Assembly (NCBI GenBank): GCA_020634625.1
Contig: JACKBJ010000031.1
Coordinates: 1-13,066 of the forward strand
Reading direction: 5' to 3'
Length of the DNA stretch: 13,066 nt
Source: Caldilineae bacterium
Lineage (GTDB): Bacteria; Chloroflexota; Anaerolineae; Epilineales; Epilineaceae
Made by a program: the position numbers and the translations under genes. Shown here one piece after another: positions 1 through 5,932 of this stretch. The notes under the pieces are model-generated. The model had not been told where the DNA came from and ran no database searches. It was given only the letters and a program-made list of their open reading frames with translations. How positions within the stretch are numbered: the first letter of the stretch is position 1; every line of letters starts with the position of its first letter.

Positions 1-363
1 TGGCGACTGCGCGCCAACGATGACTTTCAGCGGGTGCGCCGCGAGGGACGCTCGTGGGCTCACCCGCTGCTCGTTCTGGTCGTGGCGCCGGGTCGCGACC
101 CCGATGGGGCAACGCGCGTCGGGATCACGGTGAGCCGGCGGGTGGGCAACGCGGTCGTTCGCAATCGGGTCAAGCGCCGGGTGCGCGAGACGATGCGCCT
201 GCGCTACCCCGATCTGGCCCGCGGCTGGGATCTCGTGTTCGTCGTGCGGCCCTATGCCGCGCGCGCGAGCTTCGATCGTCTCGGCGAGGCCATCGAAGGC
301 CTGCTCGGGCGCGCCGATCTCCAGACCGGAGCGCTGCCATGCGTCGGCTCGCCCTCCTCCTGA
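1..363 (+). CDS. rnpA: Ribonuclease P protein component (5' end truncated by window)
   Basis: Protein subunit of RNase P. It helps the catalytic RNA bind pre-tRNA and remove the 5' leader. The reading frame is open from base 1 (RLRANDDFQRV), so the GTG at 34 is internal and the true start lies upstream of the window; 120 residues are visible. The family signature is clear: the N-terminal F-x-x-V helix, the central strand VGITVSRRVGNAVVRN and the RNR-type motif NRVKRRVRE that binds RNA. The C-terminal tail after the last helix is short and non-conserved. The stop codon lies 25 bases inside yidD. It is the first visible gene of the classic rnpA-yidD-yidC-khpB block, and rpmH would be expected just upstream. 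Identification is firm; only the start is missing. Confidence 0.96.
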   Translation, partial: WRLRANDDFQRVRREGRSWAHPLLVLVVAPGRDPDGATRVGITVSRRVGNAVVRNRVKRRVRETMRLRYPDLARGWDLVFVVRPYAARASFDRLGEAIEGLLGRADLQTGALPCVGSPSS

Positions 364-548
364 TTCGGATCTATCAGCGCAGCATCAGCCGGGTGCTGCC
401 CTCCACCTGCCGTTTCGAGCCCTCGTGCTCGGAATACGGCTTCCAAGCGATCGAGAAGCACGGTCTGGTCCGGGGCGGGTGGCTCACCCTTCGACGCATC
501 GGGCGTTGCCACCCCTTCAACCCCGGGGGCTACGACCCGGTCCCATGA
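339..548 (+). CDS. yidD: YidD, membrane protein insertion efficiency factor
   Basis: Small (69 aa) YidD/UPF0161 protein, thought to sit at the inner face of the membrane and assist YidC-dependent insertion. The family motifs are present: an N-terminal amphipathic stretch (IRIYQRSISR), then PSTCRFEPSCSEYGFQAIEKHG with conserved cysteines at 24 and 30, then RIGRCHPFNPGGYDPVP with a third cysteine at 57. The ATG at 339 is chosen because it gives the usual family length and is preceded by GGAG at 328-331 with 7 bases spacing. The same frame is open further upstream only as a shadow of rnpA. It overlaps the rnpA end by 25 bases, a common arrangement that suggests coupled translation, and yidC follows 54 bases later. 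Confidence 0.96.
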   Translation: MRRLALLLIRIYQRSISRVLPSTCRFEPSCSEYGFQAIEKHGLVRGGWLTLRRIGRCHPFNPGGYDPVP

Positions 549-587
549 CCTGGCGGATCGCCCGCCCAGCCGGCGGCGATCGACAAG

Positions 588-595
588 CGAGAGGA
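588..595 (+). promoter_or_regulatory. Ribosome binding site of yidC (supports GTG start)
   Basis: The purine-rich CGAGAGGA lies 7 bases before the GTG at 603. The nearer ATG at 595 is out of frame and meets TGA after two more codons, so the GTG is the real yidC start. Confidence 0.65.
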
Positions 596-602
596 TGCAA
601 CG

Positions 603-1442
603 GTGATCTACCTGCTGAGCAATCCGGTCACGCCGGTGATGGAACGGGCGCTGATCATCCTGCACGACCTCTTCGCCGGCCTGTCCCTGCCGGCCATCGT
701 CTCGCCCTATGCGCTGGCGATCATCGTCATCGCGGTGGCGGTCAAGCTGGTGACCTATCCCCTGACGGCGACCCAACAGCGCTCGATGCAGGGCATGCAG
801 GCCATCCAGCCCAAGATGAAGGCCCTGCAAGAGGAGCACAAGGACGACCGCGAGGCCTTGGCGCAGAAGCAGATGGAGCTCTACAAGGAGCACGGCGTCA
901 ACCCCCTCGGCGGCTGCCTGCCGCTCATCATCCAGATGGTGGTGCTCTTCGGGCTCTACCGGGCGGTCATGAACCTGGCGACGGGCACGGCCAACGGCCC
1001 TTCGATGGACGGCGAGCGCTTCCTGTGGATCCCCAACCTGGCCGCCTGCGAGCCCAGCCCGGTTTGCGGCACCGATACCTCGGTGCTGCCCTTCGCGATC
1101 CCCATCCTGGTGATCGTCATGGTCATCAGCCAGGTCTTCTACCAGCGCATGATGACGCCGCCGACCAGCTCCAACGACCCGCAGGCCCAGGCCATGGCCT
1201 CGACGATGAAGATGATGCCCTTCATCTTCGCCTTCATCTTCCTCAAGCTGCCGTCCGGCCTGGTGCTCTACTACACCCTCTTCAACATCGTCAGCGTCAT
1301 CCAGCAGAAGATGCTGACCCCGCAGCTGGCGATCGTGCCGGCCGAGGCGGGCGCCGCCGAGGATGGTCCGACCAGCAAATCCCAGGAGCGGAAACGCGAT
1401 GAGCGACAGCGACAGCAGCAGCGTCGAAAGAAAGGTCGTTGA
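603..1442 (+). CDS. yidC: YidC/Oxa1-family membrane protein insertase
   Basis: Inserts and folds membrane proteins, alone or with SecYEG. It is 279 aa and lacks the large periplasmic domain of proteobacterial YidC, so it is of the short Gram-positive/Chloroflexota type. Hydrophobic segments lie at about 33-55, 104-125, 160-180 and 203-234. Conserved family features are YKEHGVNPLGGCLPLIIQM at 94-112 and KLPSGLVLYYTLFNIVSVIQQ around 215-235. The groove position normally held by arginine is Lys48 (VAVKLVTYPLT), which keeps the positive charge. A charged coiled loop (70-98) matches the cytoplasmic hairpin. The C-terminal tail (258-279) is very basic (ERKRDERQRQQQRRKKGR), as expected for ribosome contact. 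Cys149 and Cys155 sit in an external loop. The start is GTG with a good ribosome site. Its last 44 bases overlap khpB. Confidence 0.96.
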   Translation: MIYLLSNPVTPVMERALIILHDLFAGLSLPAIVSPYALAIIVIAVAVKLVTYPLTATQQRSMQGMQAIQPKMKALQEEHKDDREALAQKQMELYKEHGVNPLGGCLPLIIQMVVLFGLYRAVMNLATGTANGPSMDGERFLWIPNLAACEPSPVCGTDTSVLPFAIPILVIVMVISQVFYQRMMTPPTSSNDPQAQAMASTMKMMPFIFAFIFLKLPSGLVLYYTLFNIVSVIQQKMLTPQLAIVPAEAGAAEDGPTSKSQERKRDERQRQQQRRKKGR

Positions 1443-2361
1443 GGTCAGCGCCCCCACCGTCGACGAGGCCATCGCTCGCGGCCTGGTGAGGTTGGGCGGG
1501 CTCGCCCGCAGCGAGGTCCGGATCGAGATCCTGGGCGAGGGTCGCGCAGGTCTGCTGGGCTTTGGGGCCGAAGAGGCGCGGGTGCGGATCAGCACCTTGC
1601 TGCCCGGCGAGCAGTCGGCCAGCCCGGCAACGCCATCCGCGCGCGCCGAAACGCCCGCGAGCCGGCCGCCGGCCGCGCCCAAGCCGGCCAGCCCGACGCC
1701 GACCGCCCCCAAGCCGGCCAGCCCGACGCCGGCCGCGCCGCGTCGCGAAAGCCCGCCCGCGGCTCCGGCGCCCCGCGCCGTGACGCCCGCAGCCGCCGCG
1801 CCCAAGCCCAAGCCCGGCGCGGCGCCGCGCCGGGACGCGGAGCAGGAGCCGGCGCGCCCGGTCACCGACGAGGCGGCCGCCGCGGCGCGCGAGATCGTCG
1901 AGCAGCTCCTGGGCCGGATGGGCTTCGAAGAGGTGGGCACCGAGATCAAGTCCTCGCTGCTGCCGGTCAAGGTGGAGGACGAGACCTCGCTGGTCGTCTC
2001 GATCCATGGTCCCGGCACCGACCGCCTGACCCGCAAGGACGGCCGGGGCCTGCAGTCGCTGCAGTTCATCGCGCGCCTGCTGCTCAGCCGGCGCCTGGGC
2101 TACTGGAGCAACCTGCTGTTGGACGTCGATGACGACCGGGCCCGGCGCATCAAGGAGATCTACATGATGGCCGAGCAGTCGGCCGAGCTGGTCGAGCGCG
2201 AGGGCCGGCCGGTCTCGCTGCCGCCCATGACCGCCTACGAGCGGCGGGTGGTGCACCTGGCGCTGCGCGACCACGACAGCATCGCCACCCAGAGCATCGG
2301 CCATGGCCCGGGACGCAAGGTCACCGTCCGCCTGAAGGACCAGCTGCTGCCCGAGCTCTAG
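1399..2361 (+). CDS. khpB: KhpB/Jag, R3H and KH domain RNA-binding protein
   Basis: Jag/KhpB (EloR) RNA-binding protein, normally encoded just after yidC and, in firmicutes, partner of KhpA in post-transcriptional control of cell elongation. The 320 aa divide into a Jag_N domain (about 10-64, with GRAGLLGFGAEEARV), an Ala/Pro/Lys-rich linker (68-155), a KH domain (about 160-245) and an R3H domain (about 250-315). The R3H motif is R282-x3-H286 (ERRVVH), followed by IGHGPGRKVTV. The KH loop reads RKDG at 212-215 where GxxG is usual, so the first glycine is lost. The ATG at 1399 is chosen over an in-frame GTG at 1363 because AGGAG at 1384-1388 precedes it and MSDSD leads straight into Jag_N. It overlaps yidC by 44 bases. 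The linker contains a 30-base tandem duplication. Confidence 0.94.
   Translation: MSDSDSSSVERKVVEVSAPTVDEAIARGLVRLGGLARSEVRIEILGEGRAGLLGFGAEEARVRISTLLPGEQSASPATPSARAETPASRPPAAPKPASPTPTAPKPASPTPAAPRRESPPAAPAPRAVTPAAAAPKPKPGAAPRRDAEQEPARPVTDEAAAAAREIVEQLLGRMGFEEVGTEIKSSLLPVKVEDETSLVVSIHGPGTDRLTRKDGRGLQSLQFIARLLLSRRLGYWSNLLLDVDDDRARRIKEIYMMAEQSAELVEREGRPVSLPPMTAYERRVVHLALRDHDSIATQSIGHGPGRKVTVRLKDQLLPEL
1678..1737 (+). repeat. 30-bp tandem duplication in the khpB linker
   Basis: Two adjacent 30-base units (1678-1707 and 1708-1737) that differ near their 3' ends, encoding PKPASPTPTA and PKPASPTPAA. They keep the khpB frame and lengthen its Pro/Ala/Lys linker by ten residues. This looks like ordinary replication slippage in a disordered linker. 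Confidence 0.8.
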
Positions 2362-2374
2362 ACCGGATCCAGGC

Positions 2375-3814
2375 ATGAGCCCCCTCGCTCGCCGCATCGA
2401 TCCGGGCAGCTTCGAGCCGCAGCGGCACTTCTATCCGCGCGCGCTCAACGCCCAGCTCCATCCGCTGGTGCGCTACTTCCTGTCGCTGGACAACGGCCGC
2501 ATCGCCGAGCGCTACGCGCACCTGCACCCCGAGGTCGATCCCGGCGCCATCCAGGCCGCCCTGGCCGAGGTGCCGCGGCATTTCCATTGGGGCGGCGCGG
2601 ACCTGTTCCACGTGGCCACCGGACGTGGCCTGCGGCGCATGGTCGTCATCGAGACCAACAGCTCGCCCTCGGGCCAGAAGTCGATGCCGCTCTACGACGA
2701 GACGCGCGAACAGGCCGGCTACGAGCAGCTGGTGGCGCGGACCTTCCTGCGCGTCGCGCGCCGTCGCGGCTTGCCCAACGGCGGCCTGGCGGTGCTCTAC
2801 GACAAGAACGAGATGGAGAACGGCGGCTATGCCGCCGCCATCGCCGACCTCTCCGGCGAGCCGGCCTGGCTGGTGCCGATGCCCGATGGCGCCGCCGATC
2901 CCGTCGCCCGCTTCGATCCGGCCGGCATCCTGGAGGTTCGGGACCCCGAGGGCGTCTGGCAGCCGATGCGGGCGGCCCTGCGCTACGTCACCCAGCGGCC
3001 CTGGAACCGCATCCCGGCCCTGACCCGGACCGCGCTGTGCAACCCGGTGCTGGTCTGCCTCGCCGGAGGCCGCAACAAGGCTCTGGCCGCCAAGGCCTAC
3101 GACTTCCACAACGCGGCGCTCGAGGCCAGCGGCCTGCGCATCCGAACCCCGGAGACCATCTGGGACGTGGCGCGACAAGAGGTGCCCTTCTGGGTGGCGC
3201 GCATGGGCGGCTTCGCCGTGGTCAAGGTGCCCTACGCCAACGCCGGCCAGGGCATCTACACCATCACCACGCCCGACGAGCTCGAGGCCTTCATGCACAG
3301 CGCCGCGCGCTACGATCGCTTCGTGGTGCAGGCGCTGGTGGGCAACTCGGGCTGGAGCTCGCGCTCGGCCGCCGGCAGCCTGTACCACGTCGGCACCGTG
3401 CCCGACGCGCGGCGCCGGATCTACGTGGCCGACCTGCGCTTCATGGTCGCCGCCGACGAGTCGGGCTTCTACCCGGTGGCGCTGTACGCCCGCCGTGCCC
3501 GCCGCGCCCTGGCCGCACGGCTCGAGGGCGCAGCCTCGTCCTGGGACATGCTGGGCACCAACCTCTCGGTGCAGCAGACCGACGGCAGCTGGGATACCGA
3601 GAGCGATCGGCTGCTCTTGATGGATGCGCGCGACTACAATCGCCTGGGCCTGGGCCTGGACGATCTGATCGAGGGCTACCTGCAGACCGTGCTGGCGATG
3701 ACGGCGATCGACCGGATGGCGCAGCGCCTGGTCACCAGCCGCGGCAGCTTCCGGTCCAAGCTCTTCGCCTCGCTGACGCCCGACGCGGCCCTGGCCGCCG
3801 AGATCCAGGCGTGA
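2375..3814 (+). CDS. ATP-grasp-like protein, probably circularly permuted amidoligase
   Basis: A 479-aa soluble protein with ATP-grasp traits; its substrate is unknown. The central part carries AVVKVPYANAGQGIY (281-295, Lys284), which resembles the ATP-grasp nucleotide-binding lysine plus glycine loop. It is followed by the FVVQALV strand, RIYVADLRFMV (348-358) and LGTNLSVQ (393-400), which match late ATP-grasp positions. However, the strand-plus-metal motif VIETNSSPSGQK, which resembles the C-terminal VIEVNSSPGLEG of the RimK gene downstream, lies at 91-102, near the N-terminus. That order suggests a circularly permuted ATP-grasp (inference). No signal peptide or membrane segment is visible. 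The ATG at 2375 is 13 bases after khpB, with only a weak ribosome site, so expression is probably coupled to khpB. The stop overlaps the GTG of the next gene (GTGA). By context it is a ligase acting with the AstE-type enzymes. Alternative: an ATP-grasp-related protein without ligase activity. Confidence 0.72.
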   Translation: MSPLARRIDPGSFEPQRHFYPRALNAQLHPLVRYFLSLDNGRIAERYAHLHPEVDPGAIQAALAEVPRHFHWGGADLFHVATGRGLRRMVVIETNSSPSGQKSMPLYDETREQAGYEQLVARTFLRVARRRGLPNGGLAVLYDKNEMENGGYAAAIADLSGEPAWLVPMPDGAADPVARFDPAGILEVRDPEGVWQPMRAALRYVTQRPWNRIPALTRTALCNPVLVCLAGGRNKALAAKAYDFHNAALEASGLRIRTPETIWDVARQEVPFWVARMGGFAVVKVPYANAGQGIYTITTPDELEAFMHSAARYDRFVVQALVGNSGWSSRSAAGSLYHVGTVPDARRRIYVADLRFMVAADESGFYPVALYARRARRALAARLEGAASSWDMLGTNLSVQQTDGSWDTESDRLLLMDARDYNRLGLGLDDLIEGYLQTVLAMTAIDRMAQRLVTSRGSFRSKLFASLTPDAALAAEIQA

Positions 3815-4860
3815 GCCGGCCGGGTCGAGCGGTACCGCTCGTCGAGCGACTGGACCTGGCGGGCCCGGCGCCGGGCAGCCGCCAGGACCTGTGGCTCCGC
3901 CTCGGCCAGGACGGCCTCGGCCAGCCGGTCGCCGTTCCGGTGGCCCTGCTGCGCGGCCGGCAGGCGGGCCCGGTGGTCGGCCTGGCGGCGGCCCTGCACG
4001 GCGACGAGCTCAACGGCATCGGGGTGCTGCACCGCCTGCTGGCCGAGCTCGACCCGATGCGGCTCCGCGGCACGGTCGTGGCGCTGCTGGTGACCAACGT
4101 GCCCGGCTTCCTGGCCGGCACGCGGCGCTATCCGGACGGCTACGACCTCAACCACATCATGCCGGGTGACCCCGAGGGCAAGGAGTCCGAGCGCTACGCC
4201 CACCACCTGGTCGAGCGCCTGATCGCGCCTCTGGACCTGCTCTTCGACCTGCACACCGCCAGCCTCGATCGGGCCAACAGCCTCTACGTGCGGGCCGACC
4301 TGAGCCGGCCGGAGGAGGCGGCGCTGGCCTGGCGCCAGCGCCCGCAGATCATCCTCGACTCCGTCGCCTCGCCGACGACCCTGCGCGGCACGGCCGCCGC
4401 CGCCGGCAAGCCGAGCATCACCCTCGAGATCGGCGACCCACGGGCCTGGCAGCCGGATCGGATCGCCGCCGCCAGCGCCGGCCTGCGCGCCAACCTGATC
4501 GGCCTGGGCCTGCTCGAGCCTTCCGACGCCTTCGACCTGGCCGCCGCGCCCGAGCCGATCGTCTGCAGCCGCTCCAGCTGGCTGCGGCTGGACGCCGGCG
4601 GCCTGGTCGAGGTGCTGCCGGAACTGGGTGCGCGGGTCGCGGCCGGCGAGCCGCTGGCCCGTCTCACCGACGTCTTCGGCCAGACCCGGGCCAGCCTGGT
4701 CGCGCCCGAGGCGGGCGTGGTCATCGGCCGCGCCGTCTCGCCCTTCCTGCGCTCGGGCGGCCGGGTGCTGCACCTGGGCATTCCGGCTGCCGCGGGCGAG
4801 CTGCCCCTGATCGACGCGCTGCGGGCGGCGGACCGCCCGGCCCCGGCCCGGCCCGCCTGA
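3811..4860 (+). CDS. Succinylglutamate desuccinylase/aspartoacylase-family zinc amidohydrolase (copy 1)
   Basis: M14-like AstE/AspA family enzyme of 349 aa. Members cleave an amide between an acyl group and an amino acid using one zinc ion. Visible zinc ligands are His63 and Glu66 (LHGDELNGIG) and His148 (LFDLHTA). The likely catalytic glutamate is Glu206 (PSITLEIGD). After about residue 250 comes a C-terminal beta-rich domain with biotinyl-like turns (GARVAAGEPLARLTD, APEAGVVIG), typical of the DoeB-like branch. The substrate-binding motif reads YDLNHIMPG (N114-H115) where most relatives, including copy 2 downstream, have DLNR; this suggests a different substrate. The GTG at 3811 is chosen because it overlaps the previous stop as GTGA and gives the usual family length. 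The frame stays open far upstream only as a shadow. The stop TGA shares a base with the next ATG (TGATG). Confidence 0.88.
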   Translation: MSRPGRAVPLVERLDLAGPAPGSRQDLWLRLGQDGLGQPVAVPVALLRGRQAGPVVGLAAALHGDELNGIGVLHRLLAELDPMRLRGTVVALLVTNVPGFLAGTRRYPDGYDLNHIMPGDPEGKESERYAHHLVERLIAPLDLLFDLHTASLDRANSLYVRADLSRPEEAALAWRQRPQIILDSVASPTTLRGTAAAAGKPSITLEIGDPRAWQPDRIAAASAGLRANLIGLGLLEPSDAFDLAAAPEPIVCSRSSWLRLDAGGLVEVLPELGARVAAGEPLARLTDVFGQTRASLVAPEAGVVIGRAVSPFLRSGGRVLHLGIPAAAGELPLIDALRAADRPAPARPA

Positions 4861-5255
4861 TGCCCACGCTCCTCCTGGTCAACCGCGTCGACGAGCTCGT
4901 CCCGCGCATGACCACCAGCCTGCTCCTGGAGGCGGCCCTGCGCCGCGGCCTCGACGCCCGCGTCTGCGCGCTGGCGGGGCTCTGGCTGGCGGCCGATGGC
5001 CGGCCGATGGCCGCGGCGATCCGCCCGCCGACGCCGCCGGCGGCGCGCGACGACGAGCCGGCCCGCGCCCGCTGGCTGGCCGCGCTGGGCGCGACGCCGG
5101 CCGAACCGCTGGCCATCGGGCCGGCTGACCGGCTCTGGATCCGCACCAACCCGGCCTGCGACACTGGCCGCGCCGCCCAGCACCGTCTGGCGCTGGACCT
5201 GGCCGCGCTGGCCGCCGAGCGCGGCACGGCGTGGCCAACGCGCCGGCCGGCCTGA
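4860..5255 (+). CDS. GshB-like ATP-grasp ligase, N-terminal fragment (frameshifted gene)
   Basis: The first 131 codons of a glutathione-synthetase-like ligase. They match the GshB N-terminal domain: LLLVNRVDELVPRMTTSLLL at the start, then DRLWIRTNPACDTG (90-103, compare the MRKDPPFDT region of E. coli GshB), then ALAAERGT at 116-123. After Thr123 the frame loses similarity and reads AWPTRRPA to a stop. The natural continuation (VANAPAGLSRAASKLYLARLP) is in the -1 frame from 5231. Restoring one base near 5229-5231 gives GTAVANAP, which aligns without a gap with GTLIVNKP of E. coli GshB. The two fragments are therefore one gene (about 357 aa, 4860-5932) broken by a one-base deletion or a sequencing error. 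ATG is coupled to the previous stop (TGATG). Without repair this fragment lacks the ATP-binding domain and should not be catalytic alone. Confidence 0.8.
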   Translation: MPTLLLVNRVDELVPRMTTSLLLEAALRRGLDARVCALAGLWLAADGRPMAAAIRPPTPPAARDDEPARARWLAALGATPAEPLAIGPADRLWIRTNPACDTGRAAQHRLALDLAALAAERGTAWPTRRPA

Positions 5256-5932
5256 GCCGGGCCGCCAGCAAGCTCTACCTGGCCCGCCTGCCCGCGGCGA
5301 CCCGGCCGCGCACGCTGGTCGCGTCCGAGGCGGCCGCCCTGCGCGGCTTCGTGGCCGAGGCGCCGGGGCCGGCCGTGCTCAAGCCCCTGTCCGGCACCCG
5401 CGGCGCCGGCGTCTTCCGCGTCACGCCCGAGGAGCCCAACCTGGGCGCCATCCTGGAGAGCCTGCTGGCCGCCGGCCCGGTCATGGCCCAGGACTGGGTG
5501 CCGGGCGCCGAAGCCGGCGACACCCGGGTGCTGCTCCTGGACGGACGGCCGCTGGAGCTGGGCGGCCAGCTGGCCGCCATCCGCCGCGTGCCCGCCGCGG
5601 GCGACTTCCGCAGCAACCTGCATGCCGGCGGCCGGGCCGAGCCGGCCGCGCTGGACGCCGCGGCGCGGGCGACCCTGGCGGCCATCGGCCCCGGCCTGGT
5701 CGCGGATGGCCTGCGCCTGGTCGGGGTCGACCTGATCGGCGACCAGGTGATCGAGCTCAACGTCTTCAGCACCGGCGGCCTGCGCGACGCCGAGCGCTTC
5801 AGCGGCCAGGACTTCTCCGACCGGGTGGTCCGCGCCCTGTCGCAGGCGCCGCCCGCGGCCGCGCCACCGTCTTCGACCCCCGCGCTTTCGCCGTCTTCCG
5901 CGACCCGGCCCCCGGAGGGCCAGCAGCCATGA
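5231..5932 (+). CDS. GshB-like ATP-grasp ligase, C-terminal ATP-binding fragment
   Basis: A 233-codon frame beginning at a GTG with no clear ribosome site, better read as the continuation of the preceding fragment than as its own gene. It contains the whole GshB-type ATP-grasp domain: SKLYLARLP, PRTLV, Lys51 in VLKPLSGTRGAGVFRV (49-64), EEPNLGAI, the FRSNLHAGGRAEP loop (126-138), and Asp167, Glu175 and Asn177 in VGVDLIGDQVIELN. In characterised GshB this fold joins gamma-glutamylcysteine and glycine. No gshA is visible here and the neighbours are amidoligase genes, so the substrate may differ. The C-terminal 30 residues are a Pro/Ala/Ser-rich tail. The stop overlaps the RimK start as ATGA. 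If the frameshift is real in the organism, the gene is a pseudogene or a split enzyme. Confidence 0.82.
   Translation: MANAPAGLSRAASKLYLARLPAATRPRTLVASEAAALRGFVAEAPGPAVLKPLSGTRGAGVFRVTPEEPNLGAILESLLAAGPVMAQDWVPGAEAGDTRVLLLDGRPLELGGQLAAIRRVPAAGDFRSNLHAGGRAEPAALDAAARATLAAIGPGLVADGLRLVGVDLIGDQVIELNVFSTGGLRDAERFSGQDFSDRVVRALSQAPPAAAPPSSTPALSPSSATRPPEGQQP

Noticed and set aside
1678..1737. Repeat considered as part of a CRISPR or mobile-element end
   Set aside because: Only two directly adjacent units without spacers, inside an in-frame disordered linker of khpB.
252..2069. 605-codon open frame on the minus strand across rnpA, yidD, yidC and khpB
   Set aside because: It is antisense to four firmly identified genes, its product is low-complexity Arg/Gly/Ala/His-rich, and long stop-free frames are expected at this G+C content.
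2587..4860. 757-codon frame that could be read as a large fusion ending in AstE copy 1
   Set aside because: The first 408 codons are an out-of-frame shadow of the ATP-grasp-like gene with no domain similarity; the GTGA overlap at 3811 gives the normal family length.
5222..5240. Programmed -1 ribosomal frameshifting in the GshB-like gene
   Set aside because: The direction fits, but there is no X-XXY-YYZ slippery heptamer at the junction; a sequence error or mutation is simpler.
4860..5932. Calling the broken ligase a true glutathione synthetase (gshB)
   Set aside because: The fold matches GshB, but no gshA partner is visible and the context is an amidoligase cluster, so the substrate is not established.
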